DNA of 64,000 nucleotides from Hymenobacter sp. CRA2. Its GTDB lineage: Bacteria; Bacteroidota; Bacteroidia; Cytophagales; Hymenobacteraceae. Positions within the stretch are counted from its first letter, which is position 1; each line of letters opens with the position of its first letter. Of this stretch, positions 50,651 through 61,117 are shown piece by piece. Under the pieces are notes generated by a model. That model was not told where the DNA came from. It saw nothing but the letters and a program-made list of their open reading frames with translations, and did no database searches. The stretch covers positions 186,001 to 250,000 of the forward strand of contig NZ_MVBC01000007.1 of NCBI RefSeq assembly GCF_002007105.1. The letters are read 5' to 3'. The translations under genes and the position numbers were made by a program.

Positions 50651-52354
50651 ATGAAAACCATTCACCGTCTGGCCAGCCTGCTGATGTTTCTGCTGGCCGC
50701 CCTGCTCGTGGCGCTGCCCTTCGCGGTGGCCTTCGCCCAGAAGCCCGTCAAGACCGATGTGGTGCCGCTTTTCGACAAGGTGCCCGTCCCACCCACGGCG
50801 TTCAATGCCGCGCTCAAGCGTCCGGCCGCCTTCGCCGAGCTTGACAAGCAGCTCAACCAACTGGCCGTCGGCATCGGCTCCGGCCGCACGGCTGAGCAGC
50901 AGCGCGACGAACAGGCCCAGTTGCACATGGGCCGGCAAGCCCAGGCGGCAGGGCTTGATAAGATGACCGATCAGCAGAAGCTGGCTTATATGCAACAGCA
51001 CGGCGCGGGCACGCCGGGCTACAACGGCCAGGCAGTGCAGCTGGCCCAGCAGATGCAGGACCCGGCGTTTCAGGCCCGGTTTGCCAGAATGAGCGACGCA
51101 GAAAAGGCCCGGTTCATGCAGGCGCAGATGACCCCGGCCGGCAGCGCGCAGCAGCGCATGGCCGCAGACCCCGCGGTGCAGGCCGCGCAGGCCGATTTCA
51201 TGCAGCAGATGCGCAGCCCGGCCTTCCGCACGGCCTGGGAAAAGAAATCGGAAGCGGAGCAGGATGCCTACATGCAACAGTTCATGCGCAAGCACGGCGT
51301 GAGCGAGGCCCGGATGCAGGCCATCGGCGGCAATCAGCACCCGGCCAAGCTGGCGCCGCTGGTGGCCACGCCGGCTCTGGAGGCCAGCAGCAAAATGGCG
51401 GAGGCCTTCAACGCCGAGATGAGCGGCAATATTTTCACGCGGGTGCAACAGCAGTTGCAGACGGAGCTGGAGGCCCTGAAGGAGCAGGAGCACGCTCAGG
51501 CCCGGCAATTGCCGGAAGGCCGGGAGGGCGACTGTGCCGGCCAGCGCAAAATCTACGACCATGGCCATCAGTTCACTAAGCGCCGCCTCGACCTGCTCAC
51601 CAAGTACCTGCCCCAGCTCAACACCGCGTGGAATACCCAGAAAACCTTGCTGAAAGCCCGCGTAGCACCCTTCCAGGCCGAGCTGGCCAAGATTCACTAC
51701 GGCGACGACATTCAGCGGCCCGAAGAGAAAAACTTCCTGAGCACCCTGGCCGGCGGGCAGCAGCTGATGCTCGGTCAGGTGCAGCAGTTGCTGGGCTACA
51801 GCAGCGCCATCTACGACTTAAACAAGGAATATTTCGACCTCAAGACGGCTTACGACCAGCCCTTCAAGTGCGAGGAACTGGTGTGCTTCCCGCTCTACGC
51901 CCGGGTGGCCCTGCCCAACGGCCGCGAAGTGAGCATCAGCAAAGTGCGCCCCGGCGACGTGGTGCTGGGCTACGACGCCCAAACGGGCCGCGTGGTGCCC
52001 ACCCGCGTCGTGCGCCTCGATATCCACGACGACAAAGCCTATCCGCTGGTGCAGCTGACCATCGGCGCTCCGCAGGTGTACGCCGGGCTGCTGCCCGCCG
52101 GCGGCCACGCCTACAAGCCCGCCACCGAGCTAACGATGACGCCCAACCATCCCATCCTGACGCGCGACGGCCAGCAGCTGCGCGCCGATGAGCTGCGCCC
52201 CTCCGACGACGTGTTGCAGCTCAGCGCCCAAACTGCCGTGGAAACCACGCACCTCAGCGACCGGCAGGCGGCCGGCACCGCGCCCATCGTCTACAACCTG
52301 CGCACCGAAACCGGCAACTACTTCGTGGGCGGTCTGCTGGTCGGCTCGAAGTAA
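50651..52354 (+). CDS. Exported protein with C-terminal Hint (hedgehog/intein-like) domain
   Basis: A 567-residue protein with a signal peptide (ending AVAFAQ). Residues about 100-215 hold three degenerate repeats (DKMTDQQKLAYMQQHG, ARMSDAEKARFMQAQM, EKKSEAEQDAYMQQFM). A long helical region with two Cys follows. Residues 412-567 look like a Hint domain: Cys412 in CFPLYARVALPNGREVSISK, then VRPGDVVLGYDAQTGRVVPT, the TxxH motif TPNH (497-500), and a final VYNLRTETGNYFVGGLLV. The usual terminal His-Asn is absent and the protein stops four residues after GLLV, so splicing is not expected; N-terminal thioester cleavage at Cys412 is the predicted activity. Partner unknown. Confidence 0.8.
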   Translation: MKTIHRLASLLMFLLAALLVALPFAVAFAQKPVKTDVVPLFDKVPVPPTAFNAALKRPAAFAELDKQLNQLAVGIGSGRTAEQQRDEQAQLHMGRQAQAAGLDKMTDQQKLAYMQQHGAGTPGYNGQAVQLAQQMQDPAFQARFARMSDAEKARFMQAQMTPAGSAQQRMAADPAVQAAQADFMQQMRSPAFRTAWEKKSEAEQDAYMQQFMRKHGVSEARMQAIGGNQHPAKLAPLVATPALEASSKMAEAFNAEMSGNIFTRVQQQLQTELEALKEQEHAQARQLPEGREGDCAGQRKIYDHGHQFTKRRLDLLTKYLPQLNTAWNTQKTLLKARVAPFQAELAKIHYGDDIQRPEEKNFLSTLAGGQQLMLGQVQQLLGYSSAIYDLNKEYFDLKTAYDQPFKCEELVCFPLYARVALPNGREVSISKVRPGDVVLGYDAQTGRVVPTRVVRLDIHDDKAYPLVQLTIGAPQVYAGLLPAGGHAYKPATELTMTPNHPILTRDGQQLRADELRPSDDVLQLSAQTAVETTHLSDRQAAGTAPIVYNLRTETGNYFVGGLLVGSK

Positions 52355-52433
52355 CTAGCGGAGTCTATTGGCGCCGCTACTCGCAAAAGCGCGGACCCAC
52401 CGCTTCTGCGCGGCGCTCCAGCACTAAAAACCA

Positions 52434-52461
52434 AAAGGCCACGGCGTAAGCCGTGGCCTTT
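52434..52461. terminator. Bidirectional terminator
   Basis: AAAGGCCACGGC / GCCGTGGCCTTT with loop GTAA, between the convergent Hint and HPPD genes. Confidence 0.75.
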
Positions 52462-52486
52462 CTGTGTGAACGACAATCGTCCACAA

Positions 52487-52525
52487 AATCCGTGCAATCC
52501 GACGAATCCGTCTAAATCCGTGATT
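52487..52525 (+). repeat. AATCCGT-type intergenic repeat, copy 3
   Basis: AATCCGTGCAATCCGACGAA followed by TCCGTCTAAATCCGTGATT. It ends in the stop codon of the HPPD gene (52524-52526), just as copy 2 meets the VWA stop codon. Confidence 0.6.
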
Positions 52526-53657
52526 ACAGGTTGCCGCGCAGGGCTTGCTCCCGCTCGATGGCTTCGAACAGGGCCTTGAAGTTGCCCTTGCCGAAGCTCT
52601 TGGCGCCTTTGCGCTGGATGATTTCGTAGAACACGGTGGGGCGGTCTTCCACCGGTTTGGTGAAAATCTGCAGCAGGTAGCCTTCCTCGTCGCGGTCTAC
52701 CAGCAGGTTCAGTTGCTTGATGCTCTCCAGGTCCTCATCGATGTGGCCCACGCGCTCCAGCAGGTCCTCGTAGTAGGTGCTGGGTACGGTGAGGAACTCC
52801 ACGCCGCGGCGGCGCAGCTCAGTCACCGTCTGGCGGATATCGTGGGTGATGAGGGCCATGTGCTGCACGCCCGCGTCGTGGTAGAAGTCGAGGTATTCCT
52901 CGATCTGCGACTTTTTCTTGCCTTCGGCGGGCTCGTTGATGGGGAATTTCACGAAGCCGTTGCCGTTCGACACTACCTTGGACATCAGCGCCGAGTACTC
53001 GGTGGAAATGTCGTCGTCGTCGAAGGTGATGAGCAGCTTGAAGCCCATCACGTCCTCGTAAAACTTCACCCACTGGTTCATCTGGCCCCAGCCCACGTTG
53101 CCCACGCAGTGGTCCACGTACTGCAGGCCCACGGGTGCGCCCTGCGGGATGTTGCTGGTCTTGGCCACGAAGCCGGGCAGGAAGGGGCCGTTGTACTTGG
53201 AGCGCTCCACGAAGGTGTGGATGGTTTCGCCGTAGGTGTAGATGCCGGCCATGGTCACCTCGCCGTGTTCGTCGGAAACGGTGTAGGGCTCAAAAGCCGG
53301 CTTGGCGCCGCGTTTGGTCGTTTCCTCGAAGGATTTGCGGGCGTCGTCCACCCACAGGGCCATTACCTTCACGCCGTCGCCGTGCTTGGCCACGTGCTGG
53401 GTGATTTCCGAATCGGGCAGCAGCGAGGTGGTGAGCACGAAGCGGATTTTGTTTTGCTGCAGCACGTAGCTGGCCCGGTCGCGCACGCCCGTTTCGGGGC
53501 CGGCATAGGCCACCAGCTCAAAGCCGAACGCAGCCTGGTAGTAGTAGGCCGACTGCTTGGCGTTGCCGACGTAGAACTCAATGAAGTCGGTGCCGTTCAA
53601 GGGGAGGAAGTCGGCGGTTTGCGGGGCAGCGGTAGCGGCCGGCGTCAGCGTTTCCAT
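52524..53657 (-). CDS. hppD: 4-Hydroxyphenylpyruvate dioxygenase
   Basis: A 377-residue vicinal-oxygen-chelate enzyme of normal length. The iron ligands are visible: His in LQYVDHCVGNVGWGQM, His in GVQHMALITHDIRQTV, and Glu in PTVFYEIIQRKG near the C-terminus. YLLQIFTKPVEDRPTVFYE and the closing FGKGNFKALFEAIEREQ are characteristic. It converts 4-hydroxyphenylpyruvate to homogentisate in tyrosine breakdown. The ATG at 53657 is the family start. No homogentisate dioxygenase is adjacent. Confidence 0.95.
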   Translation of the reverse strand: METLTPAATAAPQTADFLPLNGTDFIEFYVGNAKQSAYYYQAAFGFELVAYAGPETGVRDRASYVLQQNKIRFVLTTSLLPDSEITQHVAKHGDGVKVMALWVDDARKSFEETTKRGAKPAFEPYTVSDEHGEVTMAGIYTYGETIHTFVERSKYNGPFLPGFVAKTSNIPQGAPVGLQYVDHCVGNVGWGQMNQWVKFYEDVMGFKLLITFDDDDISTEYSALMSKVVSNGNGFVKFPINEPAEGKKKSQIEEYLDFYHDAGVQHMALITHDIRQTVTELRRRGVEFLTVPSTYYEDLLERVGHIDEDLESIKQLNLLVDRDEEGYLLQIFTKPVEDRPTVFYEIIQRKGAKSFGKGNFKALFEAIEREQALRGNL

Positions 53658-53819
53658 GCGCAGAACTAATTTTTGGGTGGAAGAAACGGGAAGGGGGAAA
53701 GTCTTCGTAAAAATACTGTTTCGGGCTAATTCGTGCCCGGCTTGTACAGTTTCTTGATTCTTTCCCAAATTTGCTCTGGCTGCCGCCCGTTCCCAACCCG
53801 GCCGTCAACCCTTACTCCT

Positions 53820-54197
53820 ATGGATACTAACGCCCTGAACAAGGCCCTGGCGGCCCTCCTCACCAAAAAGCACGAGCTGCACCAACTCGCCTACAGCGAC
53901 GCCCGCTACGACGACGTGGAAGAAGAGCTGCACGACCTCGAAGACGACTTCAACGAGGAGTACGGCGAGTTTCTGGAAGCCGCCCTGGAGAAAGTCCACG
54001 GCGACCTGAGCTCCGATACCGACGTGCTGCTGCCCACAGCTTACCTGCCCGCCGGCCCCCAGCTCACCACCGAAGACGGCGTGTGGGTGGATTCGGAGAA
54101 GTACCCCGGCAAAGTGCGCCTGGTGCTGCTGCCCAACCCCGTACGCTTCGTGCTGACCACCAGCAAGGGCCAGCAGCACGAGCTCTGGAAGGCATAA
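53820..54197 (+). CDS. Conserved-looking acidic protein
   Basis: A 125-residue protein starting MDTNALNKALAALLTKKHEL. The first half is an acidic coiled helix (DARYDDVEEELHDLEDDFNE, EYGEFLEAALEKVHGD), the second a small beta-domain (GVWVDSEKYPGKVRLVLLPN with PVRFVLTTSKGQQHELWKA). Soluble. I recall similar Bacteroidetes hypothetical proteins but no name. An imperfect -7 word (CAAATTTG) lies about 50 bases upstream. Confidence 0.7.
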   Translation: MDTNALNKALAALLTKKHELHQLAYSDARYDDVEEELHDLEDDFNEEYGEFLEAALEKVHGDLSSDTDVLLPTAYLPAGPQLTTEDGVWVDSEKYPGKVRLVLLPNPVRFVLTTSKGQQHELWKA

Positions 54198-54218
54198 TTT
54201 TCGGCATTGCCCAGTAGT

Positions 54219-54277
54219 CGGATGGCTAAATGACTGATCGTTCTCTTCCTCTGAACGACCAGCTATTTAGCCATCCG
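54219..54277. repeat. Long intergenic hairpin
   Basis: CGGATGGCTAAAT (54219-54231) pairs exactly with ATTTAGCCATCCG (54265-54277); inside, CTGATCGTTC and GAACGACCAG pair with one mismatch. It fills most of the gap between two same-strand genes. No T-run, so REP-like rather than a terminator. Confidence 0.6.
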
Positions 54278-54297
54278 GCCATTTAACCCTATTGCCC

Positions 54298-54642
54298 ATG
54301 CTCTACCGCGTCGCCGATCAGGCCGATTGGCAGCAGGCCCAGCAAACCGGCTTTTTTGCTAGCGCCGACCTGCAGGCCGAAGGCTTCATTCACACGTCCG
54401 AGCTGTATCAGGGGGTGGAAACCGCGAACCGGTACTACCACGGCCGCCGCGACGTGCTGCTGCTGGAGCTGGACGAGCAGGCCCTGCTGGCGGCCGGCGT
54501 AGAGGTGAAGCGTGAGTGGGCTGCCAGCCGCGGGCAGCATTTTGCGCACGTGTTCGAGCCGATTCCGCTCAGCGCCGTGGTGCGCACCTTCGGCTTTCAG
54601 CCCGCCGCCGATGGCCGCTTTGCCCTGCCGCCGGCCCTGTAG
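54298..54642 (+). CDS. DUF952 family protein
   Basis: A 114-residue protein. LYRVADQADWQQAQQTGFFA, then LQAEGFIHTSELYQGVETAN, LLLELDEQALLAAGVEVKRE and FAHVFEPIPLSAVVRTFGF are the DUF952 pattern, with the conserved EGFIHxS. The fold is related to ADP-ribosyl-transferase-like proteins; function unknown. Cytoplasmic. Confidence 0.88.
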   Translation: MLYRVADQADWQQAQQTGFFASADLQAEGFIHTSELYQGVETANRYYHGRRDVLLLELDEQALLAAGVEVKREWAASRGQHFAHVFEPIPLSAVVRTFGFQPAADGRFALPPAL

Positions 54643-54772
54643 CCCGCGACCATCAACGAAGCTGCGGCCCAAAGCGCGGGCCGCAAAAAAATATGCGGCC
54701 AAGCCCGGCAGTAACGCCTTGATTTAGGGCGGGAATAATCGTTTCTTACGAGCCTTTCCTAGCTCAACGCGT

Positions 54773-55606
54773 ATGCCCCTTTCTACTCTTCGTCTCTTCA
54801 AAACCGCACTCACTGCCAGCTCGCTTGCGCTGCTGGGCGCCTGCGCCCCCTCGTACTTCGTGCTGGTGAAGCCGGCCGCTACCAATGGGCGCCTGTCCGA
54901 CGGAATGGAAGTGGTGGCCAGCAAGGCCGACAGCCTGGATGTGCGCCTGGGCGTGGTATCCACTACCGGGCAGTGGCTGGAGTTCGACGTGACGGTGCAA
55001 AACCGCAGCACCCGCCCCGTAGTGGTAGCGCCGGAAACCTTTTACCTCGATGCCTACGGCGCCACCTCCGGCGGAACGGTGGTAGCTACCGCCCCGCTGC
55101 GCGTGCAAGCCGAAAACCCCGAGCGCAATATTCAGACGCTGCAGCAGCAGGCGCAGTACCACGAGCAGAAATCCACGGCCCGGCCGGCGGGCGAAATGCT
55201 CTCGTCGCTGGCCAACCTGATTGACGACTTCAGCGGCAAGCGCCGCCGCGAAACGGAGCAGCAGCGCACCTCGCGCGAAACCAACCGGCAGGCCGAAGTG
55301 GCCCGCTACGAGCAGGAGCGCACCAACCACGCCGTGCAGGCGGCCTCGGCCCGGGAAGAAGCCCGGCAGCTGGAAGCCAACCTGCTGCGCAAAACCACCG
55401 TGGCTCCCGGCTACGCCCTGCGCGGCCGCGTGCGGTTCCGGCGCTACACCGACGCCGCTACCCGTCTGCGCGTCGTCACGCCGGTAGCCGGGCGCGAACT
55501 AGCGGCTGAGTTCAGCCAGCAACGCTTCCGGCTCGATGGCCACCAACTGCCCACGGCTCAGTCGGCCCCGGCCAAGCGGGCCGCGCCGGCCAGCCGGCAG
55601 CGCTAA
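54773..55606 (+). CDS. Lipoprotein with coiled-coil, paralogue 1
   Basis: A 277-residue lipoprotein: lipobox LGAC with Cys24. A beta-domain (LGVVSTTGQWLEFDVTVQNR, RPVVVAPETFYLD) is followed by a charged helical stretch of about 90 residues (KRRRETEQQRTSRETNRQAE, YEQERTNHAVQAASAREEAR) and a C-terminal beta-piece (LLRKTTVAPGYALRGRVRFR). The gene at 56450-57307 is a clear paralogue along its whole length. Function unknown; probably outer-membrane attached. Confidence 0.75.
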   Translation: MPLSTLRLFKTALTASSLALLGACAPSYFVLVKPAATNGRLSDGMEVVASKADSLDVRLGVVSTTGQWLEFDVTVQNRSTRPVVVAPETFYLDAYGATSGGTVVATAPLRVQAENPERNIQTLQQQAQYHEQKSTARPAGEMLSSLANLIDDFSGKRRRETEQQRTSRETNRQAEVARYEQERTNHAVQAASAREEARQLEANLLRKTTVAPGYALRGRVRFRRYTDAATRLRVVTPVAGRELAAEFSQQRFRLDGHQLPTAQSAPAKRAAPASRQR

Positions 55607-55630
55607 ATCAGAAGCTGACGTACCGAAGAT

Positions 55631-55666
55631 AAAAAGCCCCGCCGGATTATTCCGGCGGGGCTTTTT
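55631..55666. terminator. Bidirectional terminator
   Basis: Perfect AAAAAGCCCCGCCGGA / TCCGGCGGGGCTTTTT with loop TTAT, between convergent genes. Confidence 0.85.
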
Positions 55667-55685
55667 GGTGAGGTCAGGCGGAAGG

Positions 55686-56210
55686 TTACTTCACTGCTAC
55701 CGGCAGCTCCACGTTTTCCCAGCGCAGCACGAAACCGGGGCTTTCTACCGTGTACGCCAGCCGCTCGGTCAGCGAAGCGGCTTTGCGGGGCATCACCGTG
55801 GCGCGCAGGGCGTCCTGCTTCTCGTCGTACTTGAAGGCACCCCACTGATTGGCCGTTTTGTTGAAGATGATGGTCCACTCTTTTTCCGTGGGGATGACGA
55901 AGAAGGCGTAGGTGCCGGCCGGCAGGGCCTTGCCTTCTACCGTCACGGGCTGGTCGAAGGTCACGGTGGTGGCTTCGTTGGCGCCGGCGCGCCACACCTT
56001 GCCGTAGGGCTCCAGCCCGCCGAAAATTTTGCGGCCCTTCACGGCGGGGCTGCTGTACTTGATAGTCACGTTGGCTTTGCCCGCCTTACCCGTGGCCGTG
56101 GCTGGCGGGCTGGGGCGCTGCGCCGGGTCTTGTTGGGCGTGTGCCAGGCCGGCGAACAGCAGCAGGCTCAACGCCAGAAACCAGTAGCGGAAAGAGGGGA
56201 GGTGTTTCAT
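55686..56210 (-). CDS. DUF2911 exported protein
   Basis: A 174-residue protein with signal peptide (YWFLALSLLLFAGLAHAQ). The DUF2911 core is VTIKYSSPAVKGRKIFGGLE, PYGKVWRAGANEATTVTFDQ and ALPAGTYAFFVIPTEKEWTI with IFNKTANQWGAF. Common, uncharacterised periplasmic family of Bacteroidetes. It lies between the two lipoprotein paralogues on the opposite strand. Confidence 0.9.
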   Translation of the reverse strand: MKHLPSFRYWFLALSLLLFAGLAHAQQDPAQRPSPPATATGKAGKANVTIKYSSPAVKGRKIFGGLEPYGKVWRAGANEATTVTFDQPVTVEGKALPAGTYAFFVIPTEKEWTIIFNKTANQWGAFKYDEKQDALRATVMPRKAASLTERLAYTVESPGFVLRWENVELPVAVK

Positions 56211-57263
56211 GGAGGTAAGGGAGTTTGGAATGTGGTCTACATAACCCGGTGGGGCCTACAAGGTTGCGCGCCGCTGGGTTAAAGTCAATAGGCAGTGCAA
56301 AATACGGACGTCGGCTACAAGCCGCTGAGGCTAAAATCAGCTACTAATGCCAGCGCTGGGCCAATTAGCACACTTTTTGCCTCGGCCCGCGCAGCTGCAC
56401 GCCTCGCCGGCGCTGCCGCCCGATACCGCCTCCTTATTCCCTAAGTATCATGCCCATCATTACCCGTTGGCTCGGCAGCAGTCTGCTGCTAGCTCTATTG
56501 ACCACCGGCTGCATGCCCTCGTACCACGTGACGGTGCGCCCTGCCACCGAGGCGGCCCGCTGGGTAAACGGCCGCGAAATGGTAGTAATGGCCGCCGACA
56601 GCCTCGAAGCCGAGGTAGGTGTCGTATCCACCATCGGGCCCTGGACAGAATTTGACGTGACCGTGCGCAATACCAGTCGCGGGCCGGTGCTGGTGGCGCC
56701 CGAGCAGTTCTATGTGCTGGTCAGCTTTCCGGCCACCAAAACCACGGCACCGGCGCAGGTACGCGTCACGGCCGATGACCCCGAAGCTGCCCTGCAGACC
56801 ATGACCCAGGAGGCGGAGCACCACACCCAGAAATCAACAGCCGTGCCCGCGGCGGAACTGCTTTCCACGGTGAGCAGCGTGGTGCAGGACCTGAGCAGCA
56901 ACAAGCGCAAGGAAACCACCGAGCAGTACAACGCCCGCCAGGCCGCCTACCAGGCCGAAATGAATCGCTACGAGCAGGAGCGCACCGACCATGCCGTGCG
57001 CGCCGCCAGCCTGCGCGAGGACATTCGTCACGCCGAGCAGACCCTGCTGCGCAAAACCACCCTCGACCCCGGCTACGCGCTGCAGGGCCGGGTGCGCTTC
57101 CGCTCCTGGTATTACGCGGCCGATAAGCTGCAACTGGTGTTACCCCTTGACGGGCACGCGCTGGCCGCCGATTTTGTGCAGACCGCTTACCGCATGGACG
57201 GCACCCAGCCGGCGGTGGCCCGCACGCCCGTGGTAGTACCGGCAGTCCAGCCACCGGCCGGGC

Positions 57264-59159
<1,896 letters not shown>

Positions 59160-59163
59160 GCCG

Positions 59164-59171
59164 CAAAGGTA
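59164..59171 (-). promoter_or_regulatory. -7 element TACCTTTG, leaderless arrangement
   Basis: Exact element, then CGGC and the ATG of the ABC-F gene at 59159. Confidence 0.55.
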
Positions 59172-59208
59172 ATCCCTCGCTGCCGCTGTTGCAGCCCGCG
59201 CAGCAGAA

Positions 59209-59448
59209 TCAGATTACCCGAATTCGGTCGCGGTGCACGTCGTCGCGTAATATTTCCAGGCCCCGGTAGGCCAGCGGGCGGCCGGTGTTGGTGGTCAGGT
59301 CGCCGCCGTCGGCGTGCAGCGCGGCCACATCCAGGACCAATTGGGTGTATTTTCGTTCGCCCAGCTCGATGGCAACCGGGCGGCCGTTGGTGGAAGTGTA
59401 ATGAGCCAGCGCCTGGTCAATTTCCTCCAGAATGACGCTTCGGTGCAT
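59209..59448 (-). CDS. Hypothetical 79-residue protein
   Basis: Starts MHRSVILEEIDQALAHYTST at 59448; the second half is QLVLDVAALHADGGDLTTNT and GRPLAYRGLEILRDDVHRD. It looks like a small alpha/beta protein. The start is fixed by a TACCTTTG element six bases upstream; the open frame extending to 59667 runs past that promoter and is rejected. Function unknown. Confidence 0.65.
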   Translation of the reverse strand: MHRSVILEEIDQALAHYTSTNGRPVAIELGERKYTQLVLDVAALHADGGDLTTNTGRPLAYRGLEILRDDVHRDRIRVI

Positions 59449-59454
59449 AAAAAG

Positions 59455-59462
59455 CAAAGGTA
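59455..59462 (-). promoter_or_regulatory. -7 element TACCTTTG, leaderless arrangement
   Basis: Exact element followed by CTTTTT and the ATG at 59448. Confidence 0.5.
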
Positions 59463-59534
59463 GTTCGCCGAGCAACATACAAATTTGCCGGCAATCCAAA
59501 ATGAACGGCCCCGGGGTAGTCGCGGTGCCCGGCG

Positions 59535-59542
59535 TACCTTTG
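59535..59542 (+). promoter_or_regulatory. -7 element TACCTTTG
   Basis: Exact element 17 bases before the ATG at 59560. Confidence 0.5.
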
Positions 59543-59559
59543 GCGTTCATCCGCACCCT

Positions 59560-59950
59560 ATGAAGTGGCATAACTGGATAATCCGCGGCGCCGGCGCCGG
59601 GCTGGTACTTTCCGGCCTGCTGAGCTGCAGCGAGGCGCCGCTGGCACGTGCAGCAAACCGAAACCACGCGCTACGGCGCCTCCGGCCGGGTGCTGGGGGT
59701 GGACCGCGAGCTAGGCGGGCAGCGGGTCGTAGAGTTGACCCCAGCCACGCTCCGTCTTTATGATTTCGGCCGCCTGGTGGATGCACAGCCCTGCCGCCGC
59801 GAGGAAGACGAACTGCAGCTGTACCGCGGCGCGGAAGTGTCGCAGCGCCTGAAAATAGACCAGCTTTCCGCCACCCAGTTACAGTGGCACTACGAGTTTG
59901 CGGCTAACGACGGCAGCCGTCAAGTCGTCAACGAACACCTGACCCGCTAA
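59560..59950 (+). pseudogene. Frameshifted lipoprotein gene
   Basis: The ATG at 59560 begins MKWHNWIIRGAGAGLVLSGL followed by LSC (lipobox, Cys23) and SEAP. Around 59630-59650 the coding character moves to the next frame, which reads WHVQQTETTRYGASGRVLGV and continues to a stop at 59950 (LTPATLRLYDFGRLVDA, LSATQLQWHYEFAAND). The two pieces make one sensible lipoprotein of about 130 residues with a lipocalin-like feel. Either the gene is broken or one base is wrong. Function unknown. Confidence 0.6.
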
Positions 59951-59966
59951 CCTTAATTATTCGCCC

Positions 59967-60815
59967 GTGGCTTCTGCCTCTGCCTCCTCCGCGCTTTCCG
60001 CTGCTTCCGATGCCCGTCCCATTGGCGTGTTCGACAGCGGCATCGGCGGCCTCACCGTGGCCCGCGCCGTAAACCAGCTGCTGCCGCAGGAGCGGCTGGT
60101 TTACTTCGGCGACACGGCCCACCTGCCGTATGGCGACAAAAGTACTGCCGCCATTCAGGCCTACAGCGTCAAAATCTGTGACTTGCTGCTGCGTCAGCAC
60201 TGCAAAGTCATTCTGATAGCCTGCAACTCGGCCTCGGCGGCGGCCTACGAGCTGGTGCGCGAATACGTGGGGTCCAAGGCGCGGGTGCTCAACGTTATCG
60301 ACCCCATTGTGCAGTACGTGGGGCAACATTACGGCGGGCGGGAGGTGGGCCTGATTGGGACCAAGCAAACGGTGGGCTCCAACGTGTACCGCAAGAAGCT
60401 CGATTCGTTGGACCGCGACATCCGCCTGCATGCCCTGGCCACCCCGCTGCTCGCGCCGATGATTGAGGAAGGTTTTGTGCGCGGGGCGGTGAGCCAGAGC
60501 GTTATCAATACCTACTTATCAGACCCCGGACTGGAAGGCATCGAGGCGCTGGTGCTGGCCTGCACGCACTACCCGCTGATCCGGGAGCAAATTGCCGAAT
60601 ACTACCAGGGCCAGGTAGACGTGCTGGACCCGTCCGACATCGTGGCGCAGGCGCTGGAGCAGCTGCTGGCTCAGCATGGGTTGGCAACTGCCGATACGGC
60701 GCGCGCGCCGCAGCACCATTTCTACGTGTCGGATTTTACGCCTTCGTTTGAGGAAAGTACCCGGTTGTTTTTCGGGCAGGAGGTAAGCCTGGAGCATTAT
60801 CCGCTCTGGGAGTAG
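59967..60815 (+). CDS. murI: Glutamate racemase
   Basis: A 282-residue enzyme from a GTG start. PIGVFDSGIGGLTVARAV, VYFGDTAHLPYGDKS, LIACNSASAAA (first catalytic Cys) and LVLACTHYPLI (second catalytic Cys) are the MurI signature. It makes D-glutamate for peptidoglycan. The first 16 residues are Ala/Ser-rich and may not be translated if a later start is used. A hairpin at 60845-60882 follows. Confidence 0.95.
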   Translation: MASASASSALSAASDARPIGVFDSGIGGLTVARAVNQLLPQERLVYFGDTAHLPYGDKSTAAIQAYSVKICDLLLRQHCKVILIACNSASAAAYELVREYVGSKARVLNVIDPIVQYVGQHYGGREVGLIGTKQTVGSNVYRKKLDSLDRDIRLHALATPLLAPMIEEGFVRGAVSQSVINTYLSDPGLEGIEALVLACTHYPLIREQIAEYYQGQVDVLDPSDIVAQALEQLLAQHGLATADTARAPQHHFYVSDFTPSFEESTRLFFGQEVSLEHYPLWE

Positions 60816-60844
60816 CCAGCCAGCACAGCCGGGTGCGTCAGTGT

Positions 60845-60882
60845 AGCCCTGCGCGCAGCAACTACATGCTGCGCGCAGGGCT
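60845..60882 (+). terminator. Hairpin after murI
   Basis: Perfect AGCCCTGCGCGCAGCA / TGCTGCGCGCAGGGCT, loop ACTACA, about 30 bases after the murI stop. Confidence 0.65.
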
Positions 60883-61117
60883 GCTTAGGTTTTGGGTAGT
60901 AGTTAGCCAAGCTTTTAATAGTGCATGTCTGATGTAATAGTTATAATAATAATTATTTAAATTATTTATTTTGGTCTATAGCTTGTATTATTCTTTCAAA
61001 TAATTATGTTTATGCCTGAGCTGTAAAGCTCATTTTACCATTTCTTCCGATAAATGATTTTGTCTCCTGGCAAGCCTCAGCTGCGCCTCCAGCTGCCTAT
61101 TGCCCTATAGCAACCGT
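60883..61117 (+). promoter_or_regulatory. AT-rich upstream region of csgE
   Basis: Most of the 302-base gap between murI and csgE. Bases 60920-61060 are very AT-rich with long A/T runs, in strong contrast to the flanks. TATTTTGG at 60967-60974 is the nearest -7-like word, not an exact match. It resembles the region before the curlin gene (6382-6546), so shared control of curli genes is plausible. Confidence 0.4.

Noticed and set aside
50651-52354. Full intein or polymorphic toxin with HINT cleavage
   Set aside because: No terminal His-Asn, no C-extein and no toxin domain after the Hint core; nothing resembling an immunity gene follows on the same strand.
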